From Rhodococcus sp. CH91 (GTDB lineage: Bacteria; Actinomycetota; Actinomycetes; Mycobacteriales; Mycobacteriaceae), in NCBI RefSeq assembly GCF_022554085.1, contig NZ_JAKFYR010000006.1, positions 189,484-253,483 on the forward strand: a stretch of 64,000 bases of DNA, in the 5' to 3' direction. The position numbers and the translations under genes were made by a program. Below, in pieces: positions 9,046 to 20,734 of the stretch (within the stretch, counting starts at the first letter, position 1; each line of letters opens with the position of its first letter). The notes below the pieces were generated by a model, which was not told where the DNA came from, searched no databases, and saw only the letters and a list, made by a program, of their open reading frames with translations.

Positions 9046-10797
9046 ATGCAGGAACATCGTTACGACGTAGTCATCGTCGGCGCCGGCGGCGCCGGCATGC
9101 GTGCGGCCATCGAAGCCGGCCCGCGTGCTCGCACTGCTGTGCTCACCAAGCTCTACCCCACCCGCAGCCACACCGGCGCCGCTCAGGGCGGCATGTGCGC
9201 CGCCCTCGCGAACGTCGAAGAGGACAACTGGGAGTGGCACACCTTCGACACCGTCAAGGGTGGCGACTACCTGGTCGACCAGGACGCTGCGGAGATCATG
9301 GCCAAGGAGGCCATCGACGCCGTCCTCGATCTCGAGAAGATGGGTCTTCCGTTCAACCGGACGCCCGAGGGCAAGATCGACCAGCGTCGCTTCGGTGGCC
9401 ACACCCGCGATCACGGCAAGGCGCCGGTCCGTCGCGCGTGCTACGCCGCCGACCGCACCGGCCACATGATCCTCCAGACGCTGTACCAGAACTGCGTCAA
9501 GCACGACGTCGAGTTCTTCAACGAGTTCTACGCGCTCGACATCACCCTCACCGAGACCGAGAACGGTCCCGTCGCGACGGGTGTCATCGCCTACGAACTC
9601 GCGACCGGCGAGATCCACGTCTTCCACGCCAAGGCGATCGTCTTCGCGACGGGCGGCTCCGGCCGTATGTACAAGACGACGTCGAACGCGCACACCCTCA
9701 CCGGTGACGGACTCGGCATCATCTTCCGCAAGGGCCTGCCGCTCGAGGACATGGAATTCCACCAGTTCCATCCGACGGGACTGGCCGGACTCGGCATCCT
9801 CATCTCCGAGGCCGTGCGTGGTGAAGGTGGCATCCTCCGCAACGCCGACGGCGAGCGCTTCATGGAGCGCTACGCCCCCACCATCAAGGACCTCGCACCG
9901 CGCGACATCGTCGCGCGTTCCATGGTGCTCGAGGTGCTCGAGGGTCGCGGCGCGGGACCGAACAAGGACTACGTCTACATCGACGTGACCCACCTCGGCG
10001 AGGACGTCCTCGAGGAGAAGCTTCCGGACATCACCGAGTTCTCCCGCACCTATCTCGGCGTCGACCCCGTCACCGAGCTCGTGCCGGTGTACCCGACCTG
10101 CCATTACGTCATGGGCGGTATCCCGACCAACGTCAACGGCGAGGTCCTGCGCGACAACGAGAACGTCGTGCCCGGCCTGTACGCGGCCGGCGAGTGCGCG
10201 TGCGTGTCCGTCCACGGCGCGAACCGTCTCGGCACCAACTCGCTGCTCGACATCAACGTCTTCGGTCGCCGCGCGGGTATCGCCGCCGCGGAGTACGCCA
10301 ACAGCACGAAGCACGTCGAGATGCCCGAGCAGCCGACGAAGTACGTCGACGACTGGCTCGACCTGATCCTGCACCAGGGCGGCAAGGAGCGGGTCGCCGA
10401 CATCCGCACCGAGCTGCAGCAGACGATGGACAACAACGCGTCGGTGTTCCGCACCGAGGAGACGTTGACGCAGGCGCTCAACGACATCCACGAGCTGAAG
10501 AAGCGTTACAAGGAGATCACCGTCCACGACAAGGGCAAGCGCTACAACAGCGATCTGCTCGAGGCCGTGGAGCTCGGATTCCTCCTCGAGATGGCCGAGG
10601 TGACGGTCGTCGGCGCTCTCAACCGGAAGGAATCGCGCGGCGGCCACGCCCGCGAGGACTACCCGAAGCGCGACGACGAGAACTACCTCAAGCACACCAT
10701 GGCGTACAAGGTGGGCGAGGAACTGATCTCCGACATTCGCCTGGACTACAAGCCGGTGGTCCAGACCCGGTACGAGCCCATGGAGCGTAAGTACTGA
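9046..10797 (+). CDS. sdhA: Succinate dehydrogenase flavoprotein subunit
   Basis: 583-aa FAD subunit oxidising succinate to fumarate. The N-terminal dinucleotide fold is VVIVGAGGAGMRAA. The covalent-flavin region is SHTGAAQGG and the active-site Arg segment is HTRDHGKAPVRR. The C-terminal GHAREDYPKRDDENYLKH is typical. The TGA stop overlaps the sdhB ATG (ATGA), indicating coupled translation. Confidence 0.97.
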   Translation: MQEHRYDVVIVGAGGAGMRAAIEAGPRARTAVLTKLYPTRSHTGAAQGGMCAALANVEEDNWEWHTFDTVKGGDYLVDQDAAEIMAKEAIDAVLDLEKMGLPFNRTPEGKIDQRRFGGHTRDHGKAPVRRACYAADRTGHMILQTLYQNCVKHDVEFFNEFYALDITLTETENGPVATGVIAYELATGEIHVFHAKAIVFATGGSGRMYKTTSNAHTLTGDGLGIIFRKGLPLEDMEFHQFHPTGLAGLGILISEAVRGEGGILRNADGERFMERYAPTIKDLAPRDIVARSMVLEVLEGRGAGPNKDYVYIDVTHLGEDVLEEKLPDITEFSRTYLGVDPVTELVPVYPTCHYVMGGIPTNVNGEVLRDNENVVPGLYAAGECACVSVHGANRLGTNSLLDINVFGRRAGIAAAEYANSTKHVEMPEQPTKYVDDWLDLILHQGGKERVADIRTELQQTMDNNASVFRTEETLTQALNDIHELKKRYKEITVHDKGKRYNSDLLEAVELGFLLEMAEVTVVGALNRKESRGGHAREDYPKRDDENYLKHTMAYKVGEELISDIRLDYKPVVQTRYEPMERKY

Positions 10798-11573
10798 TGA
10801 CAACCATCGAGAAGACCGACCCGGACGTCTCGGCACTGCCACCGGTGCCCGAGGGCGCCACGATGGTCACCCTCAAGATCGCTCGTTTCAATCCGGAGGA
10901 CGACAAGGGCCAGCACTGGGATTCCTTCCAGGTCCCGGCGCTGCCCTCCGACCGCCTGCTCAACCTGCTGAGCTACGTCAAGGGATATCTCGACGGCACG
11001 CTCACCTTCCGCCGCAGCTGCGCCCACGGCGTGTGCGGTTCGGACGCGATGCGTGTCAACGGCGTCAACCGTCTGGCCTGCAAGATCCTCATGAAGGATC
11101 TGCTCGACAAGAACGGCAAGGACGTCACGATCACGATCGAGCCGATCCGTGGCCTGCCGGTCGAGAAGGACCTCGTCGTCGACATGGAACCCTTCTTCGA
11201 CGCCTACCGCGCCGTGAAGCCGTTCCTCATGACCACCGGCAACGAGCCGACCCGCGAGCGTATCCAGTCGCAGGCCGACCGCGCCCGGTTCGACGACACC
11301 ACCAAGTGCATCCTGTGCGCGTGCTGCACCACGTCGTGCCCGGTGTACTGGAGCGACGGCAGCTACTTCGGCCCCGCCGCGATCGTCAACGCGCACAGGT
11401 TCATCTTCGATTCGCGTGACGAGGGTGCCGCCGAGCGTCTCGACATCCTCAACGACAAGGAAGGTGTGTGGCGCTGCCGCACCACCTTCAACTGCACCGA
11501 CGCGTGCCCCCGCGGCATCCAGGTGACGAAGGCGATCCAGGAGGTCAAGCGCGCGCTGATGTTCGCTCGCTGA
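10797..11573 (+). CDS. sdhB: Succinate dehydrogenase iron-sulfur subunit
   Basis: 258-aa electron-transfer subunit. The plant-type 2Fe-2S region contains SCAHGVCGSDAM. The C-terminal domain carries CILCACCTTSCP and CTDACPRGI for the 4Fe-4S and 3Fe-4S clusters. It overlaps sdhA by one base and is followed by a strong hairpin terminator. Matches Rv3319. Confidence 0.97.
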   Translation: MTTIEKTDPDVSALPPVPEGATMVTLKIARFNPEDDKGQHWDSFQVPALPSDRLLNLLSYVKGYLDGTLTFRRSCAHGVCGSDAMRVNGVNRLACKILMKDLLDKNGKDVTITIEPIRGLPVEKDLVVDMEPFFDAYRAVKPFLMTTGNEPTRERIQSQADRARFDDTTKCILCACCTTSCPVYWSDGSYFGPAAIVNAHRFIFDSRDEGAAERLDILNDKEGVWRCRTTFNCTDACPRGIQVTKAIQEVKRALMFAR

Positions 11574-11587
11574 TCACCTCGCACGAC

Positions 11588-11624
11588 ACAGCGGACCCGC
11601 TCCTCTCAGGGGCGGGTCCGCTGT
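11588..11624. terminator. Bidirectional terminator between sdhB and yihY-like gene
   Basis: Perfect 13-bp inverted repeat ACAGCGGACCCGC / GCGGGTCCGCTGT with an 11-nt loop. It sits between convergent sdhB and the BrkB/YihY gene. The last codons of the latter run into the loop and right arm (stop at 11606-11608). No T-tract, as is usual in high-GC actinobacteria. Confidence 0.8.
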
Positions 11625-12673
11625 CGTTCGTGCTCCTGTTTCCCGAAGACCCGGCGCAACCGGCTCCCTGCCAGAAGACCCCCGAGCAGACCTGCGCCGA
11701 GGAGTGCGACGACCCGGCGCCCGGTGACGCCCTCGTGGACCTCGAGACGTGGGCGGATGACCGCCCCGGTGGGCGCAGGATGATGTGCGAGAGCCAGACT
11801 CGCCCGTGACGAGGCGGCGAATGCGGTGCAGAACAGCACCAGCCGCGCGGTAAGATTACCGAACACGAGAATGCCCAGGATCGGACCGAAAGCCACGCCT
11901 GCCGGCCCGTTGAGCACACGCTCCAGATACAGCGAACCGGTCTGTTTGAGCAGTTCGAATCCGATTCCGGCGATCACGCCGGCGGCGAGCGCGCTGCGGA
12001 AGGGCACCGGCTCACGTGGCAGACGCGCGATCACCCAGGTGAAGACCATGCTCGTGGCGGCGACCGCCATGATCAGGGCTACCACCCGCAGGGCCACGCC
12101 GATGCCGATGAGATTCTCCATGTTGAGCAGTTCCACCAGCCGGTGTGCGACCGGGCCGCTGCTCAGCGCCGACAGTCCCACCGACACCGTCATCGCCAGT
12201 CCGAGACTCAGAATCGCGCCGCCGTCCCGCAGTTTCACGACGAAGAAGTTGCCCCGATCCCGCGGGTGGTCCCACATGGCGGTGAGCGCCTCCCGCAGGT
12301 TCGTGATCCAGCCCAGACCTGCATAGGAGGCGGTGAGCAGGCCGATGAGACCGACCGCACCGCGCGATTGGATCGCGGAGTCGATCAGGCTCTGCACGGT
12401 GTCCCCGAGCTGGCCCGGAATGTTCTCGGCGATGAGCTGCTGGAGCTGGTCGAGCAGTTCGGGACGCCCGGCGAGCACGAAACCGGCCACCGAGAACACG
12501 AGCATGATGATGGGGACGATCGCCAGCACCGTGAAATAGGTCAGACCGGCCGCGTAGTAGTCGCCCTTCTTGTCCTGATACCGGAAGCCGGCACGGAGGA
12601 CCCGATCGAGTACCGGATGGGCCGCGCGTTGACGTTCCAGAAATCCCGGCTTCTCGCTCGGTTCGCCGGCCAT
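11606..12673 (-). CDS. YihY/BrkB family inner-membrane protein
   Basis: 355-aa polytopic membrane protein of the YihY/virulence factor BrkB family. About six hydrophobic helices lie between residues 40 and 290, including the conserved AAGLTYFTVLAIVPIIML near the N-terminus and GITNLREALTAMWD-type loop. A further helix lies near the C-terminus (VVALLGAGLLGGLLAG). Substrate and function are unknown for the family; the old RNase BN label is not supported. The ATG at 12673 has an AAGGAG site and starts 16 nt after trpS, so the two are likely cotranscribed, as Rv3336c-Rv3335c. Confidence 0.88.
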   Translation of the reverse strand: MAGEPSEKPGFLERQRAAHPVLDRVLRAGFRYQDKKGDYYAAGLTYFTVLAIVPIIMLVFSVAGFVLAGRPELLDQLQQLIAENIPGQLGDTVQSLIDSAIQSRGAVGLIGLLTASYAGLGWITNLREALTAMWDHPRDRGNFFVVKLRDGGAILSLGLAMTVSVGLSALSSGPVAHRLVELLNMENLIGIGVALRVVALIMAVAATSMVFTWVIARLPREPVPFRSALAAGVIAGIGFELLKQTGSLYLERVLNGPAGVAFGPILGILVFGNLTARLVLFCTAFAASSRASLALAHHPAPTGAVIRPRLEVHEGVTGRRVVALLGAGLLGGLLAGSRLRRVFGKQEHERQRTRP

Positions 12674-12689
12674 CCTGGTGCTCCTTCGT

Positions 12690-14607
<1,918 letters not shown>

Positions 14608-14694
14608 CGGGTCACCGTAGCCGACACCGGCGACGCGACCGCAGGTCGCTGCCGCGGATGTGGCGCGCACGACCTTCCGGAGCGAAAACGCCCG

Positions 14695-15888
14695 TTATCG
14701 CGAGGTGGCGTGGGTCAGCTTGCGAGCCCGCGCCACGAGGGGACCCCAGGGCGGAACCGAACTGTCGCCGGCCTGCCCGGGGTCGGTGCAGCGCAGGCGA
14801 TATCGTTCGCGCAGGAGCGCAGCGTGCAGTGCCGTGGTGACCCCGGGCAAGTGCCCCCGGCCCCGGACGCCGAGGGTGCCCACCAGCAGGGCGATCGGCG
14901 GGAGGAGCGTCCATCCGAGCAGGGCGACCGCCGTGAGGAATGCCTCCCCGACGGTGTCCTCGTCCAGTGCGGCCCAGACGATTCCCGCACACAGTACGAC
15001 GTAGAGCGTGCCGCCGATTGCGACGGCGAGAACAGCACCGACGTACCGGCGGAGCAGCCAGCACCGGACGGTCCACGGCACGAGCACGACCGCCACCACA
15101 ACCGTGACGATCGACGCCGCGACGACGAACACCGCGTCCACGGCGGCTACGACGGGCGCGGACGGCGGGAGGTCGTCGACGATCAGCAGGAGCGACAGGC
15201 CCACGGCCGCCGTGACGATGGTGAGTGCGAGCAACTCGGCCCCCAGGACGACCGCCGGACGGGCGGCGGCGAGCCGGCCCCGAGGCCGGAACCGGGCAGC
15301 CGTCGCGAGCAACTCGCGGCGGCGCAGCAGGGAGGCCTCGCGGCGGAGCATGCGGCGGGCGCCGACGCCACGCTGAGTCGCGAGGTAGAGGTCCTGGCTG
15401 AGCACGACGATGACGAAGACGGCCGGGAACAGGAGCAGGGCCGCGAGATCGACGGATCCGGGGAGTCCGTCGAGCAAGGCTGCGACGAGGGCCATCGTCG
15501 CTCCCACGCCGAACACCGAGCCGCACAGTTCGACATGTTCGAGGCGTATCGCCTCGGTCTGCCGGGGTGAGGAATCGGACGAGACCGCCGGTCCGAGCGA
15601 CCAGGCGATGAGATTGAGAGCGATCACGAGCGCCGCGAGCACTCCGAGGACACCCGCGGCCTCACCGAACGACAAGGTGGTGAGAACGCCACTGCGGGCC
15701 GGCGTGTAGCGCTCGTAGGCCAGCTCGTCGGCCCGCCGGGCGACGAGCTGGAGGAGGTGTGGTGCCAGCGCGACAGGGATGTAGGCGAGCGCCGAGCCGA
15801 GCATGAGCATCCAGACCCGCGACCAGAAGCGGCGACGGGCATGAGCCCCGTCTCGGCCGCGACGCACGGCGCCGGGTGTATCGGTCAC
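14695..15888 (-). CDS. Multi-pass membrane protein of unknown function
   Basis: 397-aa protein with a basic N-terminal tail and about eight hydrophobic helices, grouped as pairs: near residues 25-45, 65-90, 120-145, 150-170, 215-235, 240-265, 275-300 and 310-335. I do not recognise the family. The GTG at 15888 is preceded by GAGGA about 9 nt upstream. It lies between exonuclease III and the icd terminator and is transcribed like both; the 87-nt gap and leaderless promoter of exonuclease III argue against an obligatory operon. Confidence 0.7.
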   Translation of the reverse strand: MTDTPGAVRRGRDGAHARRRFWSRVWMLMLGSALAYIPVALAPHLLQLVARRADELAYERYTPARSGVLTTLSFGEAAGVLGVLAALVIALNLIAWSLGPAVSSDSSPRQTEAIRLEHVELCGSVFGVGATMALVAALLDGLPGSVDLAALLLFPAVFVIVVLSQDLYLATQRGVGARRMLRREASLLRRRELLATAARFRPRGRLAAARPAVVLGAELLALTIVTAAVGLSLLLIVDDLPPSAPVVAAVDAVFVVAASIVTVVVAVVLVPWTVRCWLLRRYVGAVLAVAIGGTLYVVLCAGIVWAALDEDTVGEAFLTAVALLGWTLLPPIALLVGTLGVRGRGHLPGVTTALHAALLRERYRLRCTDPGQAGDSSVPPWGPLVARARKLTHATSR

Positions 15889-15956
15889 GCTCGGTTCCTC
15901 TTTCTCGTCACGTCGTGTCCCGACGGTAACCGGTACCCGGCACTTCGTAGGACGCA

Positions 15957-15991
15957 ACACGGGACGCCTCCGTGTCGGAGGCGTCCCGTGT
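15957..15991 (-). terminator. Terminator downstream of icd
   Basis: Perfect 16-bp inverted repeat ACACGGGACGCCTCCG / CGGAGGCGTCCCGTGT with a 3-nt loop. It lies 30 nt past the icd stop on the minus strand. Confidence 0.85.
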
Positions 15992-16020
15992 CGTCGTGTA
16001 CTCCGCGAGCGGAGGACCTA

Positions 16021-17238
16021 TCAGGCGCGAGCCTTCTGCAGGTTCTCGTCGAGCGCGCCGAGGAACTCCTCGGTGGTCAGCCAGGACTGCTCCGGGCCCA
16101 CGAGCAGCGCGAGGTCCTTGGTCATCTGACCGGATTCGACGGTCTTGATGACGACGTCCTCGAGCTGCTGGGCGAACTCGATGACCTCGGGGGTGTTGTC
16201 GAGCTTGCCGCGGTGCTCGAGACCACGGGTCCAGGCGAAGATCGACGCGATCGGGTTGGTCGACGTCGGCTTGCCCTGCTGGTGCTGGCGGTAGTGCCGG
16301 GTGACGGTGCCGTGTGCGGCCTCCGCCTCGACGGTCCTGCCGTCCGGGGTCATGAGGACGGAGGTCATCAGGCCCAGCGAGCCGTAGCCCTGCGCGACGG
16401 TGTCGGACTGGACGTCACCGTCGTAGTTCTTGCAGGCCCAGACGTAGCCGCCCTCCCACTTGAGGGACGAAGCGACCATGTCGTCGATGAGGCGGTGCTC
16501 GTAGGTGAGTCCGGCGGCGTCGAACTCCGCCTTGAACTCCTCCTCGTAGATCCGCTGGAACTCGTCCTTGAACATGCCGTCGTAGGCCTTGAGGATCGTG
16601 TTCTTGGTCGACAGGTAGACCGGGTAGTTGCGCTGCAGGCCGTAGGAGAGCGAGGCGCGCGCGAAGTCCTGGATGGACTTCTTGTAGTTGTACATACCCA
16701 TCACGACGCCGCCGTCCTCGGGGATCTGGCAGACCTCGTGCTGGATCGGCTCGCTGCCGTCCTCGGGCGTGAAGGTGATGGTGACGGTGCCCGGGCGGTC
16801 GACCTTGAAGTCGGTGGCGCGGTACTGATCACCGAATGCGTGACGGCCGACGATGACGGGCTTGGTCCAGCCCGGAACCAGACGCGGCACATTCGAGATG
16901 ATGATCGGAGCGCGGAAGATGGTGCCGCCGAGAATGTTTCGGATGGTGCCGTTGGGCGAACGCCACATCTTCTTCAGACCGAACTCCTCGACGCGCGCTT
17001 CGTCGGGAGTGATGGTGGCGCACTTGACGCCGACGCCGTGCTTCTTGATGGCGTTGGCGGCGTCGATGGTCACCTGGTCGTCGGTGGCATCCCGGTGTTC
17101 GATGCCGAGGTCGTAGTACTCGAGATCCACGTCCAGGTACGGGTGGATCAGCTTGTCTTTGATGAACTGCCAGATGATGCGGGTCATCTCGTCGCCGTCG
17201 AGTTCGACGACCTTACCCTCAACCTTGATCTTGGACAT
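16021..17238 (-). CDS. icd: NADP-dependent isocitrate dehydrogenase (homodimeric type)
   Basis: 405-aa TCA cycle enzyme making 2-oxoglutarate. It is of the eukaryote-like homodimeric class: [10 protein letters not shown] at the start, [15 protein letters not shown] substrate-binding segment, and [17 protein letters not shown] with [11 protein letters not shown] in the C-terminal half. The ATG at 17238 (MSKIKVEG) has an AGGAGG about 12 nt upstream. Longer starts up to 17289 are rejected because they would include that site. Next to metX as in Rv3339c-Rv3341. Confidence 0.96.
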   Translation of the reverse strand: MSKIKVEGKVVELDGDEMTRIIWQFIKDKLIHPYLDVDLEYYDLGIEHRDATDDQVTIDAANAIKKHGVGVKCATITPDEARVEEFGLKKMWRSPNGTIRNILGGTIFRAPIIISNVPRLVPGWTKPVIVGRHAFGDQYRATDFKVDRPGTVTITFTPEDGSEPIQHEVCQIPEDGGVVMGMYNYKKSIQDFARASLSYGLQRNYPVYLSTKNTILKAYDGMFKDEFQRIYEEEFKAEFDAAGLTYEHRLIDDMVASSLKWEGGYVWACKNYDGDVQSDTVAQGYGSLGLMTSVLMTPDGRTVEAEAAHGTVTRHYRQHQQGKPTSTNPIASIFAWTRGLEHRGKLDNTPEVIEFAQQLEDVVIKTVESGQMTKDLALLVGPEQSWLTTEEFLGALDENLQKARA

Positions 17239-17504
17239 ATGCGCTTCGTGTCCTCCTAGGACGTTTCTGTGGTCCCCAATCGACCGCACTTTGTGGGTGC
17301 GATCGCCGTCGGCTCGTACGAACGAGCATGGCCGTGTCCACGTCCTGGACCGCGGCCAAACATGACAAGCGTACTGCTATTCGCGGCGTCCGCAAAGCGC
17401 CCCATCCCACCCCCACGCCTTACCGACCGGTAACTTTCCTGCTGGTCAGGGATGTTCAGAGGGTGCATAAGACCCTGCGCGGGAGAGTCGCTAGACTGCC
17501 GGGA

Positions 17505-17622
17505 GTCATGAGTGCCAGCGTCAAGCCCCGGCTTGCTGGCCGGCAACCCTCCGACCGGGGTGGGGTGCTCCGGGTGAGGACACGGTCGGCGGAACACCGC
17601 CGACAAGCCTGCTGCCGGGAGG
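17505..17622 (+). promoter_or_regulatory. SAM-IV riboswitch upstream of metX
   Basis: The segment starting GTCATGAGTGCCAGCGTCAA and continuing through CCCCGGCTTGCTGGCCGGCA matches the SAM-IV aptamer that I know from actinobacterial methionine genes. A helix GTCGGCGG-AACA-CCGCCGAC follows at 17585-17604. A TAGACT -10 element at 17492-17497 puts the transcript start just before the aptamer. The aptamer segment CCCTCCG (17547-17553) is complementary to CGGGAGG (17616-17622), the Shine-Dalgarno region of the first downstream mini-ORF. This suggests translational control. Exact 3' boundary is approximate. Confidence 0.88.
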
Positions 17623-17628
17623 ATCGAG

Positions 17629-17691
17629 ATGATGAGCTGTCGTGTGCGGATCCCGATCGACCCTCCCATCACCGCCGGAAGGACACGATGA
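17629..17691 (+). CDS. 20-residue upstream ORF 1 after the SAM-IV riboswitch
   Basis: Short ORF encoding [20 protein letters not shown]. Its ATG follows a strong GGGAGGA ribosome-binding site (17617-17623). Its TGA overlaps the ATG of the next mini-ORF (ATGA, 17688-17691). It lies directly after the riboswitch, whose pairing could hide this ribosome-binding site. The Cys codon at position 4 resembles short cysteine-containing leader peptides known in actinobacteria, but a sensing role is speculation. No experimental support; called from ribosome-binding site and overlaps. Confidence 0.5.
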   Translation: MMSCRVRIPIDPPITAGRTR

Positions 17692-17750
17692 CCGACACCT
17701 GCACCCGGCCCCGCCCCGCCACACCGAGCCCCGAGGTGGTCATCCCTTGA
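17688..17750 (+). CDS. 20-residue upstream ORF 2, coupled to metX
   Basis: Short ORF encoding [20 protein letters not shown]. The ATG is preceded by GGAAGGA (17678-17684) and overlaps the stop of ORF 1. Its TGA overlaps the TTG start of metX (TTGA, 17747-17750). In related genomes a metY gene commonly lies between this riboswitch and metX, so this could be the scar of a deleted metY (MTD is a common metY start) or a dedicated leader. Both are inferences. Confidence 0.5.
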   Translation: MTDTCTRPRPATPSPEVVIP

Positions 17751-18874
17751 CGGCAGGCACCGAGCGGCGTCGCATCGAACTGCCTCCGGCGGACGGACGC
17801 CTCACGAACTTCGACATCGGGGATCTGACCCTCGAGAGCGGCGAGACGCTGCCGAACGTCACGATCGCCGTCCAGCGGTGGGGCGAGCTCTCCCCCACCC
17901 GCGACAACGTCGTCCTCGTCGAACACGCCCTCACCGGCGACTCGCACGTGACCGGCCCCGCCGGGCCGGATCATCCGTCTCCCGGCTGGTGGTCGGGCAT
18001 GGTCGGTCCCGGCGCCCCCATCGACACCGATCGCTGGTGCGTGATCTCCACCAACATCCTCGGCGGATGCCGCGGGACCACGGGCCCCGGAAGCACCGCT
18101 CCGGACGGCCGGGCCTGGGGTTCCCGCTTCCCGCTGATCACCGTGCGCGACCAGGTGGAAGCCGAGGTCGCGCTGCTCGACCGGTTCGGCATCGACGTCC
18201 TCGCCGCCGTGACCGGAGGATCGATGGGTGGAATGCGCACCCTCGAATGGATCGTCACCCACCCCGACAGGGTGCGCGCCTCACTGGTCCTCGCCACGGG
18301 CGCCCGCGCCACCGCCGACCAGATCGGCACCCAGAGTGCGCAGATGGCGGCGATCATGGCCGATCCCGACTGGCAGGGAGGCGACTACTACGGCACGGGA
18401 CGGCGTCCGGAGACCGGGCTCGCCATCGCGCGGCGCATCGCCCATCTCACCTACCGGACCGAACTCGAACTCGACACGCGTTTCGGGAACCTCCCGCAGG
18501 ACGGCGAGGACCCCTGGCGAGGCGGCCGGTACGCGGTGCAGAGCTATCTCGAGCACCAGGCAAGCAAACTCGTCGCACGCTTCGATCCCGGCACCTACGT
18601 GGTGTTGTCCGACGTGATGAACCGGCACGACATCGGGCGCGGACGCGGCGGCATCGACGCCGCTCTCGCGTCCACCTCGGTCCCGACGATCGTCGCCGGC
18701 GTGGACTCCGACCGGCTCTACCCGCTGCGTCTGCAGCAGGAGATCGCCGACCTGCTTCCGGGCTCGGACGAACTGCGTGTGCTCGTCTCCCGGGACGGGC
18801 ACGACGGATTCCTCACCGAAGCCGACGAGGTTGCCAAGCTCCTCAGCGAGCTGATGACGCTCGCAGAGGGCTAG
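17747..18874 (+). CDS. metX: Homoserine O-acetyltransferase
   Basis: 375-aa alpha/beta-hydrolase that acetylates homoserine with acetyl-CoA in methionine synthesis. The catalytic triad by position is Ser159 (GGSMGGM), Asp322 (VDSDRLYP) and His352 (DGHDGF). These are each two residues later than in M. tuberculosis MetX, which supports the TTG start at 17747. A GAGGTGG precedes it by 7 nt. Expression is probably tied to the SAM-IV riboswitch through the two coupled mini-ORFs. Its TAG overlaps the stop of the convergent DUF3017 gene in a shared CTAG. Confidence 0.94.
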   Translation: MTAGTERRRIELPPADGRLTNFDIGDLTLESGETLPNVTIAVQRWGELSPTRDNVVLVEHALTGDSHVTGPAGPDHPSPGWWSGMVGPGAPIDTDRWCVISTNILGGCRGTTGPGSTAPDGRAWGSRFPLITVRDQVEAEVALLDRFGIDVLAAVTGGSMGGMRTLEWIVTHPDRVRASLVLATGARATADQIGTQSAQMAAIMADPDWQGGDYYGTGRRPETGLAIARRIAHLTYRTELELDTRFGNLPQDGEDPWRGGRYAVQSYLEHQASKLVARFDPGTYVVLSDVMNRHDIGRGRGGIDAALASTSVPTIVAGVDSDRLYPLRLQQEIADLLPGSDELRVLVSRDGHDGFLTEADEVAKLLSELMTLAEG

Positions 18875-19155
18875 TCGGTTCCCAGCGGATCGATCGACGC
18901 CGCGAGGGCCACCACGATCCCCCCGACGACGATCAGCGACGCGACGTCGAACGGCTTACTGCGTACCGCGAGGACACCGACGCTCTCCTCGTCGAGGACC
19001 CAGCGCAGCAGTCCGGCGAGGATGGTCGCCCCGCCGAACACGAAGGCTCCCCGTCGCCATCGATCGGCGATCACCAGGATCACCGCTCCCGCGATCACCA
19101 CGGTGACCGCGAGCAGCGGTAGGTTCAGACGCGTGAATCGCAGGGCCTGAGCCAT
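18871..19155 (-). CDS. DUF3017 small membrane protein
   Basis: 94-aa protein with three hydrophobic helices (about residues 10-29, 36-50 and 68-88). Position after folD matches Rv3355c, a DUF3017 protein of unknown function. The ATG at 19155 has an AGGAGA site. It is transcribed with folD (23-nt gap). Its stop codon overlaps that of metX. Confidence 0.8.
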   Translation of the reverse strand: MAQALRFTRLNLPLLAVTVVIAGAVILVIADRWRRGAFVFGGATILAGLLRWVLDEESVGVLAVRSKPFDVASLIVVGGIVVALAASIDPLGTD

Positions 19156-19178
19156 CTCGTCTCCTGTGTTCGACCTTC

Positions 19179-20033
19179 TTACCGGGCCGCGAGCCGCTCG
19201 GCCCGCTCGACGACGTTGGTCAGCAGGAACGCGCGGGTGAGCGGACCGACACCACCCGGATTCGGGGAGACGAAGCCTGCGACCTCGCGCACGTCCGCAG
19301 CGACGTCGCCGCGCAGTCCGTCCTCGGTGCGAGACACACCCACGTCCAGCACCGCCGCACCCGGCTTGACCATCTCGGCCGTCACCAGCCCCGGAACGCC
19401 TGCAGCCGCAACGACGATGTCGGCCCGACGCACCTCGGCGGCGAGATCGCGGGTACCGGTGTGGCAGAGAGTGACGGTGGCGTTCTCGGTCCGCCGCGTG
19501 AGCAGCAACCCGATCGGGCGGCCCACGGTCACACCGCGGCCGATCACCACCACGTGCGCACCGGCGATCGGCACGTCGTAACGACGCAGCAGGTGGATGA
19601 TGCCGCGGGGGGTGCACGGCAGCGGTGCATCCTTTCCGAGCACGAGACGACCGAGATTCACCGGATGAAGACCGTCCGCGTCCTTGTCCGGATCCATGCG
19701 CTCGAGTGCGGCGTTCTCGTCGAGATGCTTCGGCAGGGGGAGCTGAACGATGTAGCCGGTGCAGGCGGGATCGGCGTTGAGTTCGTCGATGGCCTCGAAG
19801 AGCTGCACCTGGGTGATGTCCGCGGGCAGATCCTTGCGGATCGACGTGATGCCGACCTTCGCGCAGTCGTTGTGCTTGCCGCGCACGTAGGCCGCGGAGC
19901 CCGGATCGTCACCGACGAGGATCGTGCCGAGACCGGGCGTGATGCCCTTGTCCTTCAGCGCGGCCACGCGGACCTTCAGGTCCTCGAAGATTTCGTCGCG
20001 GGTTGCTTTGCCGTCCAGGATCGTCGCAGTCAC
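19179..20033 (-). CDS. folD: Bifunctional methylenetetrahydrofolate dehydrogenase/cyclohydrolase
   Basis: 284-aa one-carbon enzyme interconverting 5,10-methylene-, methenyl- and 10-formyl-THF with NADP. Motifs: [14 protein letters not shown] (catalytic Lys region), [25 protein letters not shown] (Rossmann fold), and [14 protein letters not shown] at the C-terminus. I choose the GTG at 20033 (product (M)[14 protein letters not shown]) because GGAAG lies about 10 nt upstream. The ATG at 20042 would leave no spacing to that site. Confidence 0.95.
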   Translation of the reverse strand: MTATILDGKATRDEIFEDLKVRVAALKDKGITPGLGTILVGDDPGSAAYVRGKHNDCAKVGITSIRKDLPADITQVQLFEAIDELNADPACTGYIVQLPLPKHLDENAALERMDPDKDADGLHPVNLGRLVLGKDAPLPCTPRGIIHLLRRYDVPIAGAHVVVIGRGVTVGRPIGLLLTRRTENATVTLCHTGTRDLAAEVRRADIVVAAAGVPGLVTAEMVKPGAAVLDVGVSRTEDGLRGDVAADVREVAGFVSPNPGGVGPLTRAFLLTNVVERAERLAAR

Positions 20034-20119
20034 GTCGCTCATTCTTCCAGGCATCGGCCGGCAGGCCACGCGCGGTACCGGATCCGTCCACCCTCGAGTT
20101 CGGCACCCCGTGGACGTGA

Positions 20120-20734
20120 TCACACGACGGAGAAGCCACCGGGAAGGGCGACCCGGCCGGTCAGAGCCCTCAGCACGGTCACGCCGTCGCCGAGTGCCAC
20201 CGCGATCCTCGCCGCCAGCAGGGTGGCTTCCCCGAGGACGTTCTCGGGAGGGGCGAAAGGGACGTCCGCTGCGGCGGCGATGTCGAGACCGTGAACGGCG
20301 AGTTCGAAGGTCCGGGTGGGAAGGTAGGAATGCAGCCGTATCCCCGAATCGCCGATCACCCGGATCGTCCGGTCCTCCCCGGCGCCGAGCCGCTCGATCA
20401 CCTCGTGGGACAGTGCGTCGACGGCAGTCGCCGGATCGGCGCCGAGTTCGGCACCGGCCCGGCGACCGCGCTCGAGGACGTCGTCCGGACCGAGGACCGG
20501 CATCAACTCCGCGACGTGGACGTAATAGTGCTCCGGGCTCGCGATGTCCTCGGTGTCGGCCGCGTCGTCGAGGTAGGTCACCACCGTGGTCAGGGAACGC
20601 GAGGCATGACCGGTCAGTGCACGCAGATCCCACCCGCCCAGACCCGGCCCGTCCCAACGATTCTCCGGAATCCTACGGACCAGCTCCGCGAAGCTGCGCA
20701 CCGCCGACAGGTACGTCGCTACCGGTGACTCCAT
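20120..20734 (-). CDS. Mycothiol-dependent maleylpyruvate isomerase-like protein
   Basis: 204-aa DinB-like four-helix protein of the TIGR03083/maleylpyruvate isomerase N-terminal family. [14 protein letters not shown] carries the first metal His, and [14 protein letters not shown] the C-terminal His with the conserved ELxVHxxD pattern. Family members bind a metal and often use mycothiol. The true substrate here is unknown. The ATG at 20734 has a GGGGAGGA site. Confidence 0.75.
   Translation of the reverse strand: MESPVATYLSAVRSFAELVRRIPENRWDGPGLGGWDLRALTGHASRSLTTVVTYLDDAADTEDIASPEHYYVHVAELMPVLGPDDVLERGRRAGAELGADPATAVDALSHEVIERLGAGEDRTIRVIGDSGIRLHSYLPTRTFELAVHGLDIAAAADVPFAPPENVLGEATLLAARIAVALGDGVTVLRALTGRVALPGGFSVV

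Noticed and set aside
8653-10842. 729-codon open frame on the minus strand opposite sdhD and sdhA
   Set aside because: Val/Glu/Asp/Arg-rich antisense shadow without motifs; the plus strand encodes unmistakable succinate dehydrogenase subunits.
11606-11624. Possibility that the YihY-like frame is truncated by the terminator hairpin
   Set aside because: Length is normal for the family; the overlap only means that the last codon and stop fall in the hairpin loop and arm.
14612-15526. Arg/Pro-rich minus-strand frame overlapping the membrane protein gene
   Set aside because: Composition typical of a shifted frame in GC-rich DNA; the frame at 14695-15888 has membrane helices and a good start site.
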